64,000 bases of DNA from Pseudomonadota bacterium (GCA_016705325.1 JADIYJ010000006.1:254371-318370), one strand, 5' to 3'. Positions 52,995 through 60,810 are shown, counted from the first letter of the stretch. Numbers and translations are program-made. The notes: generated by a model from the letters alone, not told the origin.

Positions 52995-54146
52995 TTAATG
53001 TCCGTCGACACGCGACCGCTGCTGGTCGTGGACTGTTCGTTCGAACCGCGCCCGCTGCAGCGCCGATACGTGGACAGCCTGTTCGATCATCGCCCGGGCC
53101 TCGTCCTCCGTCTGCGCCGTCGCCTCCATCATCCGTTCGACACCACCCTTCGCGAGTTCCTCGTCCGAGTTGAGCAGATAGAACACCCGTCGGGTCGCTT
53201 GCGCGTCCATCCACGCGACCGATCGGCCCTGCAGCTCGATCGCGCACGGGCGGACGAACGCATCGAATTCAATGTCGGACGCGTGATCGGCATTGGGGCC
53301 GCCACGTCGGACAAACCCACGCTCCGCCAGCCGCTCCACGACGAACTCGACGCCCGCGAACGGCCCGCCGATCGTCGCCAGGTACACCCATCGCCGCACG
53401 GTCCACGCACTGGATCCGTCCTTGGCGTGCTCGAGTTGCGGCAGCCCGAGCGGCGGCAGACCGCCCGCCTCCATCGTGGCGGCAAAGAGCCGCGCTGGAT
53501 CCTGTGTCCACGCTGGGCTCTTTCCCACGACGTAGTTGATCGTGCTGAACCTGAGCTCGAGCCGCCCTGACACGGGCGCCTTGAGTCGCGCATCGCGGCT
53601 CATGTCCTCGAAGCACTGATAGAGATCGGCGAGTCGGCTGACCGGCACCGGGACGCAGATCGTCTTGAACCCGCCGTCCGGGATACCGGTGAAACCCACC
53701 TGATCCGCCCGGTGCTCGAAGTACTTGAGCCGGTACGCAGCTTCGAGCCGCTCGGTCATGGCTCGGTCCCAGCGCTCCGGGAACGGCGTGTACAGAAACT
53801 GTATCGCGTGCCCGAAGTCGTCGCCAGTCGTGAAACTCGTGCCACCCTCGATGCCGCGCCACACCTGATGCAACTCCAGGCGTCGCTCGCCTCGATCGAA
53901 TGTCGCCTCGACATGCGTCTCCGGCACGTCACCGGTCCAGCGCGCCGACCAATCCGCGTCCGACGATTGGAACGCGCTCCGATCGAGAGTCCCGAGCAGC
54001 AAGTAGGGTGGAAGTTCGTCCGCCACCATGACCTGACCGAGCGGCGTCTTCCGGTACGCCGGACGCGCGGGCAGGCACCGCGGCAAACCAATGACGGGCG
54101 GCAAACCGCGGGACAAGTCCTCAGGCGAAATGGATTGAACGGCCAT
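52995..54146 (-). CDS. Hypothetical protein, 383 aa
   Basis: No family recognised. Soluble, rich in Trp and Phe: FGHAIQFLYTPFPERWDRAM, RRWVYLATIGGPFAGVEFVV, and a helical C-terminus (EDEARAMIEQAVHVSALQRA). No signal peptide. AAGGAG is 6 bases before the ATG. It converges with the HNH gene with no space between the two stop codons. Confidence 0.65.
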   Translation of the reverse strand: MAVQSISPEDLSRGLPPVIGLPRCLPARPAYRKTPLGQVMVADELPPYLLLGTLDRSAFQSSDADWSARWTGDVPETHVEATFDRGERRLELHQVWRGIEGGTSFTTGDDFGHAIQFLYTPFPERWDRAMTERLEAAYRLKYFEHRADQVGFTGIPDGGFKTICVPVPVSRLADLYQCFEDMSRDARLKAPVSGRLELRFSTINYVVGKSPAWTQDPARLFAATMEAGGLPPLGLPQLEHAKDGSSAWTVRRWVYLATIGGPFAGVEFVVERLAERGFVRRGGPNADHASDIEFDAFVRPCAIELQGRSVAWMDAQATRRVFYLLNSDEELAKGGVERMMEATAQTEDEARAMIEQAVHVSALQRARFERTVHDQQRSRVDGH

Positions 54147-54398
54147 GTGATGCTCCTTCGTTGCCCGGGATCGGGCCGCATCCGCCGAAATGGCGATCCA
54201 CCTTGCCGAGCTGGCAGGTTGGCCGAAGCACGTGCTTCGTTCTTGATGCTGTGTGAATTATACGAGGGAGGGAGGCTCAGGAGGTGAGCCAGCGCCATCG
54301 CGGCCTTCAGTCACCAGAAATTGCCCGAATTCGCAACCAATTCACGGTGCCCAGTAGCTACAGCGCTGCTCGGATGAGCGCCTCAACATTGCCCATTA

Positions 54399-54416
54399 CG
54401 TATCCTATGGGATACG
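54399..54416. promoter_or_regulatory. Inverted-repeat operator of the HigB/HigA-like module
   Basis: CGTATCC-TATG-GGATACG, perfect 7-bp arms, 6 bases upstream of the toxin ATG. Resembles the CATCCTATAGGATG palindrome before the PIN module at 31793. Confidence 0.65.
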
Positions 54417-54422
54417 CTATCC

Positions 54423-54725
54423 ATGCTGCAGATTCGACAGACCGTCTCTTTCCGTAAGTGGCTGATGCGTCTTGAAGATCGAACGGCACAAGCACGTCTC
54501 GTTCGGCGCTTTGAACGACTGGCTGACGGTTACGCAGGCGACCATCGGTTTCTGGGCGCGGAATTGTTTGAGTTGCGCGCTGACTTCGGGCCTGGCTACC
54601 GGATCTATTACATGCGACGTGGCGACGAGCTGATAATCCTGCTCGTCGGTGGCGACAAGGCATCACAGGCGCGCGACATCGTGCGCGCGCGGCGAATGAT
54701 CGAGCAATTGGAGTCCAAGCAATGA
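54423..54725 (+). CDS. RelE-superfamily toxin (COG3657 addiction-killer type)
   Basis: 100 residues: MLQIRQTVSFRKWLMRLEDR, ELRADFGPGYRIYYMRRGDE, LLVGGDKASQARDIVRARRM. This is the HigB-like addiction module killer family; mRNA cleavage by family analogy. Overlaps the antitoxin start by 4 bases. Confidence 0.85.
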   Translation: MLQIRQTVSFRKWLMRLEDRTAQARLVRRFERLADGYAGDHRFLGAELFELRADFGPGYRIYYMRRGDELIILLVGGDKASQARDIVRARRMIEQLESKQ

Positions 54726-55042
54726 ACCGACCCAGCCGCAAGCAAGCCTTACGGACCGTTCCCTTCGACGCCGCCGAGTATCTCTTCGACGAAGAGACGC
54801 GACTGGCGTACCTCAATGCCGCGCTCGCGGAAGGGGATGCACAAGCCATGGTGACCGCCCTCGGAACGGTGGCCCGGGCCCGTGGCATGTCGCGAGTCGC
54901 GAAGCGATGCGGCCTGGGTCGCGAGAGCCTGTACAAAGCCCTGAGCGAGAGCGGCAACCCCGCCTTCACGACGATCGTCGGAGTCGCGTCTGCGTTGGGA
55001 TACACCTTCGAGATGCGAACGGCGCCGTCAAATCGAGATTGA
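54722..55042 (+). CDS. HTH antitoxin of the COG3657-like module
   Basis: 106 residues. N-terminal arm PFDAAEYLFDEETRLAYLNA, then a helix-turn-helix RVAKRCGLGRESLYKALSES and GNPAFTTIVGVASALGYTFE, the standard partner of the killer protein upstream. The last codons overlap the start of repeat copy 3. Confidence 0.86.
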   Translation: MNRPSRKQALRTVPFDAAEYLFDEETRLAYLNAALAEGDAQAMVTALGTVARARGMSRVAKRCGLGRESLYKALSESGNPAFTTIVGVASALGYTFEMRTAPSNRD

Positions 55043-55044
55043 GA

Positions 55045-55058
55045 GTTTCAGCTGAAAC
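55045..55058. repeat. Dispersed palindrome, copy 3 (14-bp core)
   Basis: GTTTCAGCTGAAAC, followed by GTC. The 21 bases upstream (CGTCAAATCGAG and on) are identical to those before copy 4, 3.75 kb away, and here include the end of the antitoxin gene. Confidence 0.8.
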
Positions 55059-55109
55059 GTCAGTAAGGATTCCAAGGCGCCGACGACCGCGAAGGCAAGA
55101 CGCGGCCCC

Positions 55110-55769
55110 TCACGTCACAACCGGATAAACCGCATCCCCCCACAAGGTTTCCGGGTGATCCATCATCACCTCGATTACCAGCGGTACCAGTTTCCCCATC
55201 AGGTTCACGCAGTCCCTCAGCTGCTCGCGATTGACCGACCCGTTCCAGGTGGCCCCGCCGTGAATCAGCTGGTTGCGCAGCGTGTAGATGCGCGACAGCA
55301 CGATCGACAGCACCGTCACCGTGTCCTGTCGGCCCAGCGCCACGTGCGCCGCCTTGTTGGCGGCCGCGAAGCTTGCCTTCCAATTCGCCTCCGGCAGTGT
55401 TCCGTTCTGAAACCTCCAGAAGTCCGCGTACACGTACGGATTGTCGAGCAGCACCCGGATGCTCTTCGGAAACTCGGTCCAGGCCAGCGTGTCGAATCGC
55501 TTCTTCCCTGCGTCGAGCTGCGTCAGCTTGTCGAGAAACCCGCGAAACGTCTGCTGCTCCGAGTCGCGATACTTCTCGTCGATCTCCGTCGCATACGCTG
55601 CGTTGAACGCAATCCACAGCAGGATGAACTGCCCGTCTGCATCGTGCTGCCCACCGAGCTGCTCGGCCCGGTCGAGCCAAGACAATGCCCGGTGCACCCG
55701 CAAACTCAGGTTCGGGTGCCATGCATCCCGCGCTGCTCGATGCCGGTCCTTGAGTTGCGTGTAATCCAT
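55110..55769 (-). CDS. HEPN-like protein
   Basis: 219 residues, all helical. Near the C-terminus is RNQLIHGGA, fitting the HEPN ribonuclease motif R-x4-H. Other landmarks: FILLWIAFNAAYATEIDEKY and LRVHRALSWLDRAEQLGG. HEPN proteins are RNases in many toxin and defence systems. ATG overlaps the upstream gene's stop (TGATG), so the two are coupled. Assignment rests on the motif and helical nature. Confidence 0.6.
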   Translation of the reverse strand: MDYTQLKDRHRAARDAWHPNLSLRVHRALSWLDRAEQLGGQHDADGQFILLWIAFNAAYATEIDEKYRDSEQQTFRGFLDKLTQLDAGKKRFDTLAWTEFPKSIRVLLDNPYVYADFWRFQNGTLPEANWKASFAAANKAAHVALGRQDTVTVLSIVLSRIYTLRNQLIHGGATWNGSVNREQLRDCVNLMGKLVPLVIEVMMDHPETLWGDAVYPVVT

Positions 55770-56236
55770 CAAGCCCTCGCGGCGGCCGGACCTGCCACAG
55801 CGAGTGCCTGAGTCGCAGCCTTCGCCTTCTCGAGCCCCTGCAGCATGGCGGCGGTCGCTTCGATCACCAGCACGAACGATCGCTCGTAGACTTCATCGAG
55901 TTCAGCAGCTTTCTCCAGTTCGTCCACGACGTCGGCCATGGCGGCCACGGCGCCCATCATCACTGCGTCCATGCCGGCCAGGCGCTGCACGGCTGACGCG
56001 GCCTCCGCCTTGCCCTCACCCATCTCGGCTTGCAGCAAAGCCAACTCGAACGTCACCCGACTGGACGCGTCCTTGAGCCCGGCGTTCAGTTCCAGTGCGC
56101 GCGTCCGCAACTCATCATCCATGGGCACCGTCGGCAGCGCCTCCAGCAGACTCACCGCTTGAGTCTCCATCGTGTCCGCGCAGTCTCGTACGGCGGCCAA
56201 GGCGACCCGCAGTACGTTGTCGCTACTTCTTTTCAT
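55769..56236 (-). CDS. Helical partner gene of the HEPN-like protein
   Basis: 155 residues from the ATG at MKRSSDNVL (an ATG four codons earlier is possible). Entirely helical, Ala/Glu/Leu-rich, with a Thr/Ala-rich end; no conserved motif recognised. The coupled start with the HEPN gene suggests an antitoxin or structural partner role; that is inference only. Confidence 0.55.
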   Translation of the reverse strand: MKRSSDNVLRVALAAVRDCADTMETQAVSLLEALPTVPMDDELRTRALELNAGLKDASSRVTFELALLQAEMGEGKAEAASAVQRLAGMDAVMMGAVAAMADVVDELEKAAELDEVYERSFVLVIEATAAMLQGLEKAKAATQALAVAGPAAARA

Positions 56237-56358
56237 AGGCCAACTCATCCATAGATTGCGCGAATCGAGACCGCAGGGCTATGTCGCGACCGTATCCCCA
56301 CCCTCAACATTGGGCAATCGGGCTTTCCGCGACAGCAAGCTGAATTGGTGCGCTGAGG

Positions 56359-56575
56359 GCACATTCTCAGGTACCCCGATGGTTCGCGCGAACCCACGAT
56401 CGAAGCCACCAACAGACCTTGGCTCGCCGAGCCGCTCCCAGATACCGATGCCGACGAGCGGGGACTGTTCCGAATCGTCGATGAATCGGGTGAGGATTAC
56501 CTGTACCCGGCGAAGAACTTTCACAAAGTCGAGTTGCCGGCCGCGGTTCGTCGGGCGGTATTTCACGCGGCGTGA
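56359..56575 (+). pseudogene. Fragment of a small conserved protein
   Basis: The open frame ends REPTIEATNRPWLAEPLPDT then DADERGLFRIVDESGEDYLY and PAKNFHKVELPAAVRRAVFH. The part RIVDESGEDYLYPAKNF looks like the C-terminus of a small conserved hypothetical. No start codon; upstream sequence is not continuous with it. Confidence 0.35.
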
Positions 56576-56579
56576 TGGA

Positions 56580-57059
56580 TCAGCCTTTCAGGCTCCGCCG
56601 ATACGCAAGGTCGCGCAACACCGGATCCCGCGCCTCCTCCGTGCACAGCTTCTCCACCTTGGGTGTCTTGCCGACGCGACCGAGATCGAGCCGATCCGCA
56701 TCCCAGCAGGTCTGGACGGTGAGGTCGGCCTCGAGCAGTCCGTCGCTGTGGTGTCGCACGGCGTAGGTGAGCAGCTCGAGCCCCGGCCGGTCGAGCCGCA
56801 ACACGTCGCGATTGAGTTCCAGCGCGTAGTCCGCGGCCCGCGCGCCATGCTCGCGATCGGTCCCGTCGTGGAAACGCTGGCTGTCGTGCAGGAAAGCGAA
56901 CAGTTCGACAACGTCCTCGCGCGCTCCGTTCACCCGTGCCATCGCCAGCCCGTTCCAGCGCACTCGTCCCCAGTGCGGCACACCGTGGATGCCCTGCCAC
57001 TCCAGCCGGAACTGCTGGCGCACGATCTCGATCAGCTGGCGTCGTCGGTGCAAGTCCAT
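56580..57059 (-). CDS. HD-domain-like phosphohydrolase
   Basis: 159 residues. Metal-ligand pattern: HGVPHWGRVRWNG, FLHDSQRFHDGTDREHG (the HD pair), YAVRHHSDG and CWDADRLDLGRVG. This is a small HD superfamily hydrolase with nearly complete ligands. Substrate unknown. Confidence 0.78.
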   Translation of the reverse strand: MDLHRRRQLIEIVRQQFRLEWQGIHGVPHWGRVRWNGLAMARVNGAREDVVELFAFLHDSQRFHDGTDREHGARAADYALELNRDVLRLDRPGLELLTYAVRHHSDGLLEADLTVQTCWDADRLDLGRVGKTPKVEKLCTEEARDPVLRDLAYRRSLKG

Positions 57060-57129
57060 GGGTGCGATTCAGTCTCCACAGAAATGTCTGTCATGTGGTG
57101 TTTCACGCGTCCCGCGAAGAACGTAGACC

Positions 57130-57484
57130 CTATGCCAGCCCAAGAGACTCTGCAGCATCCTTTAGTCGTCGGTCACGGGTGAGCAGCTTCTCGCCCACCG
57201 CTTCGGCCGACACCAGCAAGTGAACATCAACCCAACCCAAGCCACGTCCCATCAATTTTTTGGTTTCGAGAAACTCGAGCACGTCGTCGTGTTCCATAAC
57301 GGGAACCGCCGGCAATCGGCAGAGCGCCGCCAACACTGCCGGGCGATTCTTTATGTGGCCGCACGCAATCTCCCCGATGATGAACGGATGCACGGTCACT
57401 TGCAGATGTTTGCAGTAGACCAACGAGTACAGCGTCACCACGACGCAGGTGGTCTACCCAGATCGTCGTATCGACGAGCATCAC
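57130..57484 (-). pseudogene. vapC: VapC-type PIN toxin, frameshifted
   Basis: Frame 1: MMLVDTTIWVDHLRRGDAVL, VGLL. Frame 2 (from near 57405): VTVHPFIIGEIACGHIKNRP, LETKKLMGRGLGWVDVHLLV and LLTRDRRLKDAAESLGLA, with the remaining PIN acidic residues. One base is gained or lost at the junction. The full-length protein would be a normal VapC. The start overlaps the vapB stop. Confidence 0.82.
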
Positions 57485-57696
57485 GCTCGACTGCGGTTGG
57501 CGCGCTGACGCCGACGTGGCGCCGCCCTGAGTTCTCGTTCGGTGGCGCCAAGGGCGATGAGTTGCCGACCGCTTTCCCTGGCGATCAGTGCCTCCAGCCC
57601 AGCGTTCAAGACAGCGGCTTTGCCGCGCAGTCCCGTCAGCTGTTGCGCCTTGGCGAGAAGACTCTTGTCGATATTCAACGTGGCCGGCATGTGCAT
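57481..57696 (-). CDS. vapB: VapB-family antitoxin
   Basis: 71 residues from MHMPATLNID; a second ATG is two codons in. The fold ATLNIDKSLLAKAQQLTGLR then GKAAVLNAGLEALIARESGR is the VapB (MNT/RHH-like) antitoxin family. ATGA overlap with vapC. Confidence 0.85.
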   Translation of the reverse strand: MHMPATLNIDKSLLAKAQQLTGLRGKAAVLNAGLEALIARESGRQLIALGATERELRAAPRRRQRANRSRA

Positions 57697-57826
57697 GACT
57701 ATCGCTCCGGGCACAGGACCTGACAAGTCGGCCTGTGGGTCGGCCAATTCTCCTGTCGTCGCGATGACGATACCGCTCGAAAATGTCGGTGGAACGCCCG
57801 AAAATCGCGTCTACTCCGGCTGGACT

Positions 57827-58654
57827 CTACCCCCTCGGGGCCCTCCACCCCGCCTTCCGCGCCTCCTCCTCCGTGCAGAACCAGCGCTCCCCGCGACTGG
57901 TGCTGACGCCGGTGCGCTCGTACGAGTCGCTGCCGGGCACGTGGTAGATGCGATCGCCTTTGTCGTTGATGTTGCCCTTGATCCGGCACGGGCCGGCGGG
58001 CGTCGATGGTTGGGCCGCCGTGTTCGTCACGGGTCCCCGGTCGTTCATGGCGGCCACGCACGCGGTCTCGGTCTCGACGGTACTGCCCATGACGATCTCC
58101 GTCTGCTCGCGCTCGGCCTGGCGGTACTCCCACGGCGCGATTCGTTCGCTCGACGGCAGCGACCAGACCCCCCGCCCGGACGCCCGCGCCTGCTGCTCCC
58201 AGGCGCAGTACCGCGCATCGTCCAGGTACTGGCGATACGCCCAGGCGTGGCCTTGCTGCACCATCCAGGCGTTGAGGTTCTCGTCGTTCAGGTACACCAC
58301 TGCCACCAACCGGTCGTACTCGTCCTGCGTGATCGGCTGCAGCGTCACCTCGGTGCCTTGCCGCAGGCGTCGCGCGAGCGCAGCGGTCGCCTGCCGGCCC
58401 CACGGCTGTGTACGTTCGGGCGTGTCGATGGAATGCAGGCGAACGATGATCGGCCCGGAGGCCAGCGCCACGTGAATCGTGTCGCCGTCAGTCACCTCGG
58501 TGACGCGGCCGACCAGGACGGCCGCACTGTCACCGTCGCGTGTGGCGGCGTACCTCGAACCCCAGGCAGCGGGCAGGAAAGATACGACTGCGATCACTAT
58601 CCAGCGCAATGACGATGGCTGACTGCGCCCGTTGGGGCGCTTACTCGAACCCAA
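57827..58654 (-). CDS. Thermonuclease-like (SNase) protein with sunset domain
   Basis: 275 residues. An N-terminal hydrophobic anchor (about residues 17-33) and an SNase domain with VTEVTDGDTIHVALASGPII, RLHSIDTPERTQPWGRQAT and LNDENLNAWMVQQGHAWAY; active-site Asp and Arg residues present. The C-terminal ~45 residues (CRIKGNINDKGDRIYHVPGS; RWFCTEEEARKAGWR) form a sunset domain. An exported or membrane-anchored nuclease of the thermonuclease family. Confidence 0.85.
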   Translation of the reverse strand: MGSSKRPNGRSQPSSLRWIVIAVVSFLPAAWGSRYAATRDGDSAAVLVGRVTEVTDGDTIHVALASGPIIVRLHSIDTPERTQPWGRQATAALARRLRQGTEVTLQPITQDEYDRLVAVVYLNDENLNAWMVQQGHAWAYRQYLDDARYCAWEQQARASGRGVWSLPSSERIAPWEYRQAEREQTEIVMGSTVETETACVAAMNDRGPVTNTAAQPSTPAGPCRIKGNINDKGDRIYHVPGSDSYERTGVSTSRGERWFCTEEEARKAGWRAPRG

Positions 58655-58796
58655 TGGCCTGCTCCCGCGGCGATCAACGCCCCGCCAGTGTGACGGTTAC
58701 GTCTGCGGGAGAACAGCGGGCGCGTCACGCGACGCGCCGCACGTGCGGCGCACCGGGTACGCGCGCATCAGTTACATCGTCAAATCGAGATTGAGA

Positions 58797-58810
58797 GTTT
58801 CAGCTGAAAC
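58797..58810. repeat. Dispersed palindrome, copy 4 (14-bp core)
   Basis: GTTTCAGCTGAAAC followed by GTCGGTAGC. The upstream 21 bases are identical to those before copy 3, though no antitoxin gene is intact here; the region may be a leftover of a recombined module. Confidence 0.8.
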
Positions 58811-58892
58811 GTCGGTAGCAATGCGAGGGCGACCGAGGACCGCGAAAAGATCGCACAAGTCGGATGAGTTGCACGCAATTCGTCGGGCGGGT

Positions 58893-59174
58893 CTATGCGG
58901 CGCTTCGCCGTCGCGTCGCCTCGGCCAGGTCGTACGTCGACTGCAGGTTCATCCACAGGCGCGGCGACGTACCGAGCACGTCCGCCAGGTCCAGGGCTGC
59001 GTCCGCGGTGACTCCGCGCTTGCCCTTGATGAACTCATTGAGCCGGGCCTTGGTCCAGCCGATCTCGCGCGCGAACGCGGCCTGCGACTTTTCAGCCGGC
59101 TGCAGGAACTCCTCGAGCAGCATCGCGCCCGGATGAATCGGGTTGGCTGGCTGCAGTGCGCGCTTTCTTGCCAT
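58893..59174 (-). CDS. higA: HigA-type XRE antitoxin
   Basis: 93 residues: NPIHPGAMLLEEFLQPAEKS, AAFAREIGWTKARLNEFIKG and GTSPRLWMNLQSTYDLAEAT are diagnostic HigA. It is the antitoxin of the toxin-first higBA module whose higB gene is truncated just upstream; as an orphan antitoxin it may repress only. Confidence 0.9.
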   Translation of the reverse strand: MARKRALQPANPIHPGAMLLEEFLQPAEKSQAAFAREIGWTKARLNEFIKGKRGVTADAALDLADVLGTSPRLWMNLQSTYDLAEATRRRSAA

Positions 59175-59193
59175 CGTCTTACCCTCCGCAGGT

Positions 59194-59340
59194 TCAGTGG
59201 CAATCAACCACCGTCACGTCCTGCGCATGTCCCTGCTCCCACCGGAACACCAGCCGCCACTGGTCGTTGATCCGGATCGAGTGATACCCCTTCCAGCGAC
59301 CCTTGAGCGGCTCCAGGCGATTCCCGAAGCTTTCGATCAT
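59194..59340 (-). pseudogene. higB: higB toxin, internally deleted
   Basis: 48 residues: MIESF (the normal HigB N-terminus) is joined in frame to GNRLEPLKGRWKGYHSIRIN and DQWRLVFRWEQGHAQDVTVV. About 35-40 residues normally in between are missing. The rest of the C-terminal part is typical (HSIRINDQWR). Likely inactive as toxin. An operator lies 10 bases upstream. Confidence 0.8.
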
Positions 59341-59349
59341 GTTTCTAGG

Positions 59350-59366
59350 TTATCGGAACACGATAA
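59350..59366. promoter_or_regulatory. Inverted-repeat operator of the truncated higBA module
   Basis: TTATCG-GAACA-CGATAA, 6-bp arms, 10 bases before the higB ATG. Typical position for HigA repression. Confidence 0.6.
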
Positions 59367-59459
59367 TGATGGCGAGAAGCCGGGTGTCGGGCGAGCGCTG
59401 ATCGTCCCTTGCCTGGACACGTCACGGACAGTCGGGTATCCGTTCCGATTCACTGGAAA

Positions 59460-60038
59460 TCAGTCCGACGGATCGACCTCCTCCGTCGGGGCGTTCAGCG
59501 CAGGCAACGGTATCGGCAGAAACGTCGGCGAATTCGCAGGGGATGCAGCTTCATCGTCGCCCTCCTCCGGCCCACCCGCCACGAACTTCATCCCCACTCC
59601 ATACGGATTCCGCGGACTGTCCGACCGGTACTTGCTGCCCGCCCCGTACGGATTGTTGATGCTGTCCGCCGAGTGCTCGCTGCCATAGCGACCGTACGGA
59701 TTCGACACTGACTCCGGGTCGTACGGATTCGCGGACAGCTTGCCGCGGTAGTTGCCCTCCTCGTCGTACAGCTTCGGCGCGTCCGTCGCGTACGGGTTGG
59801 TCGCGCTCTGGTCGCTGTAGGGGCTGCCGTACTGGCCGTACGGATTGCGCACGCTCGTCGCGCTGTAGGGCGAGCCTGCCGGGCTGTAGGGGTTCGCGGT
59901 CGAATTAGGTGCGTACGGGTTGGCGGAGAGCTGGCCCAGGTCCTGGCCGTGGGCGGGGTTGTAGCTGGCGGTCGCCACCAGCACGCCGAGAGTAAACAGG
60001 ATTCGCGTGCGTCGGCGATGCGTGGCCAGGCTTGTCAT
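59460..60038 (-). CDS. Exported protein of tandem NPY repeats
   Basis: 192 residues from MTSLATHRRR. A signal peptide (cleaved after AHG) is followed by about eight imperfect units with the pattern NPYGxYGSxYSxxSxx (such as NPYGQYGSPYSDQSATNPYA). The remainder is acidic. Low-complexity exported proteins like this occur in several proteobacteria; function unknown. Repeat number could vary between strains. Confidence 0.75.
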   Translation of the reverse strand: MTSLATHRRRTRILFTLGVLVATASYNPAHGQDLGQLSANPYAPNSTANPYSPAGSPYSATSVRNPYGQYGSPYSDQSATNPYATDAPKLYDEEGNYRGKLSANPYDPESVSNPYGRYGSEHSADSINNPYGAGSKYRSDSPRNPYGVGMKFVAGGPEEGDDEAASPANSPTFLPIPLPALNAPTEEVDPSD

Positions 60039-60304
60039 GGACGTTGTCCCCGGAGGCTTGTGACGTCCTACTGTGGCAAAGGGGCGGCTCACTGGGTGAG
60101 CCACTGACGATGCGGGCGCGCTACAACGCTGGTGCGATCGCAGGGAAAGCTCTCGACTGTTGCATCCTCGTGGCTTTGCGAGGCTGGCTTCTTGCTTGCC
60201 CTGGTCTTGCTGATTGCCGTTCCTGGTCGAGCCACTGGTGAAATGGGTCCCGGCCGGTTGGCGACAAATGACGTTACCGACGTCGCCCTGCTTGAGGCAC
60301 CCTC

Positions 60305-60523
60305 TTACGCAGCAGCCGTCTCGACCGTCGACGGCAGTTGGCTCAGCACCAGCTTGTCCATCTGCACTCGTTTGCTGGCTTCGTCGATGTCGATACCTAC
60401 GAGTCGCCCCGCAGCGTTGTAGTCCAGCACGACGTCATCGGAGATCTCGCGGCTTTCGACGCCTGGCTCCTCCGAAAGGTCGATGTAGAGCGAATCTGTG
60501 TCGGCGAAGTAACTGAGTTTCAC
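60305..60523 (-). CDS. DUF2283 protein
   Basis: 72 residues: YFADTDSLYIDLSEEPGVES, EISDDVVLDYNAAGRLVGID, IDEASK. The pattern YxxxxDxLYI and LDYxxxGxxxGIEI is DUF2283. Follows the DUF4258-like gene with an ATGA overlap, a TA-like pair (DUF2283 as likely antitoxin). Confidence 0.82.
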   Translation of the reverse strand: MKLSYFADTDSLYIDLSEEPGVESREISDDVVLDYNAAGRLVGIDIDEASKRVQMDKLVLSQLPSTVETAAA

Positions 60524-60810
60524 GGTTTGAAGCCCCTGTCGGGGAAGGCGTTCAGGATCGTGACCTTATCGGCCAGCGTGACTACCCGCAAGTGACGGCC
60601 ACCGAGTTCTGGAATCGGCGCCCAGAATCTGTATCGCGAGTCACCTTGTGGTTCTGAACGCGTGGGGTGCACCACCACCGCGATGCACCATTCCCTGCGG
60701 AGGTAGGTGCGCTTCAGCAGGACCTTTTGCTCAAAATAGTCAGCGAACTCGTATTCGGCCACGAACCGATCGCTCACCGTCCGGAGCAGCGAATCGTCCT
60801 TCAGGTTCAC
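60520..60810 (-). CDS. DUF4258-like small protein, partner of DUF2283
   Basis: 96 residues from a GTG at VNLKDDSLLRTVSDRF; the exact start is uncertain. Core RREWCIAVVVHPTRSEPQGD and LGGRHLRVVTLADKVTILNA resembles the DUF4258 fold (RelE-like) that often pairs with DUF2283. A toxin role is suggested by the pairing only. Confidence 0.6.
   Translation of the reverse strand: MNLKDDSLLRTVSDRFVAEYEFADYFEQKVLLKRTYLRREWCIAVVVHPTRSEPQGDSRYRFWAPIPELGGRHLRVVTLADKVTILNAFPDRGFKP

Noticed and set aside
60085..60103. Terminator hairpin GGCTCAC/GTGAGCC near the NPY-repeat gene
   Set aside because: The stem is good, but there is no T-run on either strand and it lies upstream of that gene rather than downstream.
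31793..60810. Superintegron cassette array
   Set aside because: TA density suggested it, but there is no integrase of the IntI type, gene orientation is mixed, and I see no regular attC-like recombination sites between genes.
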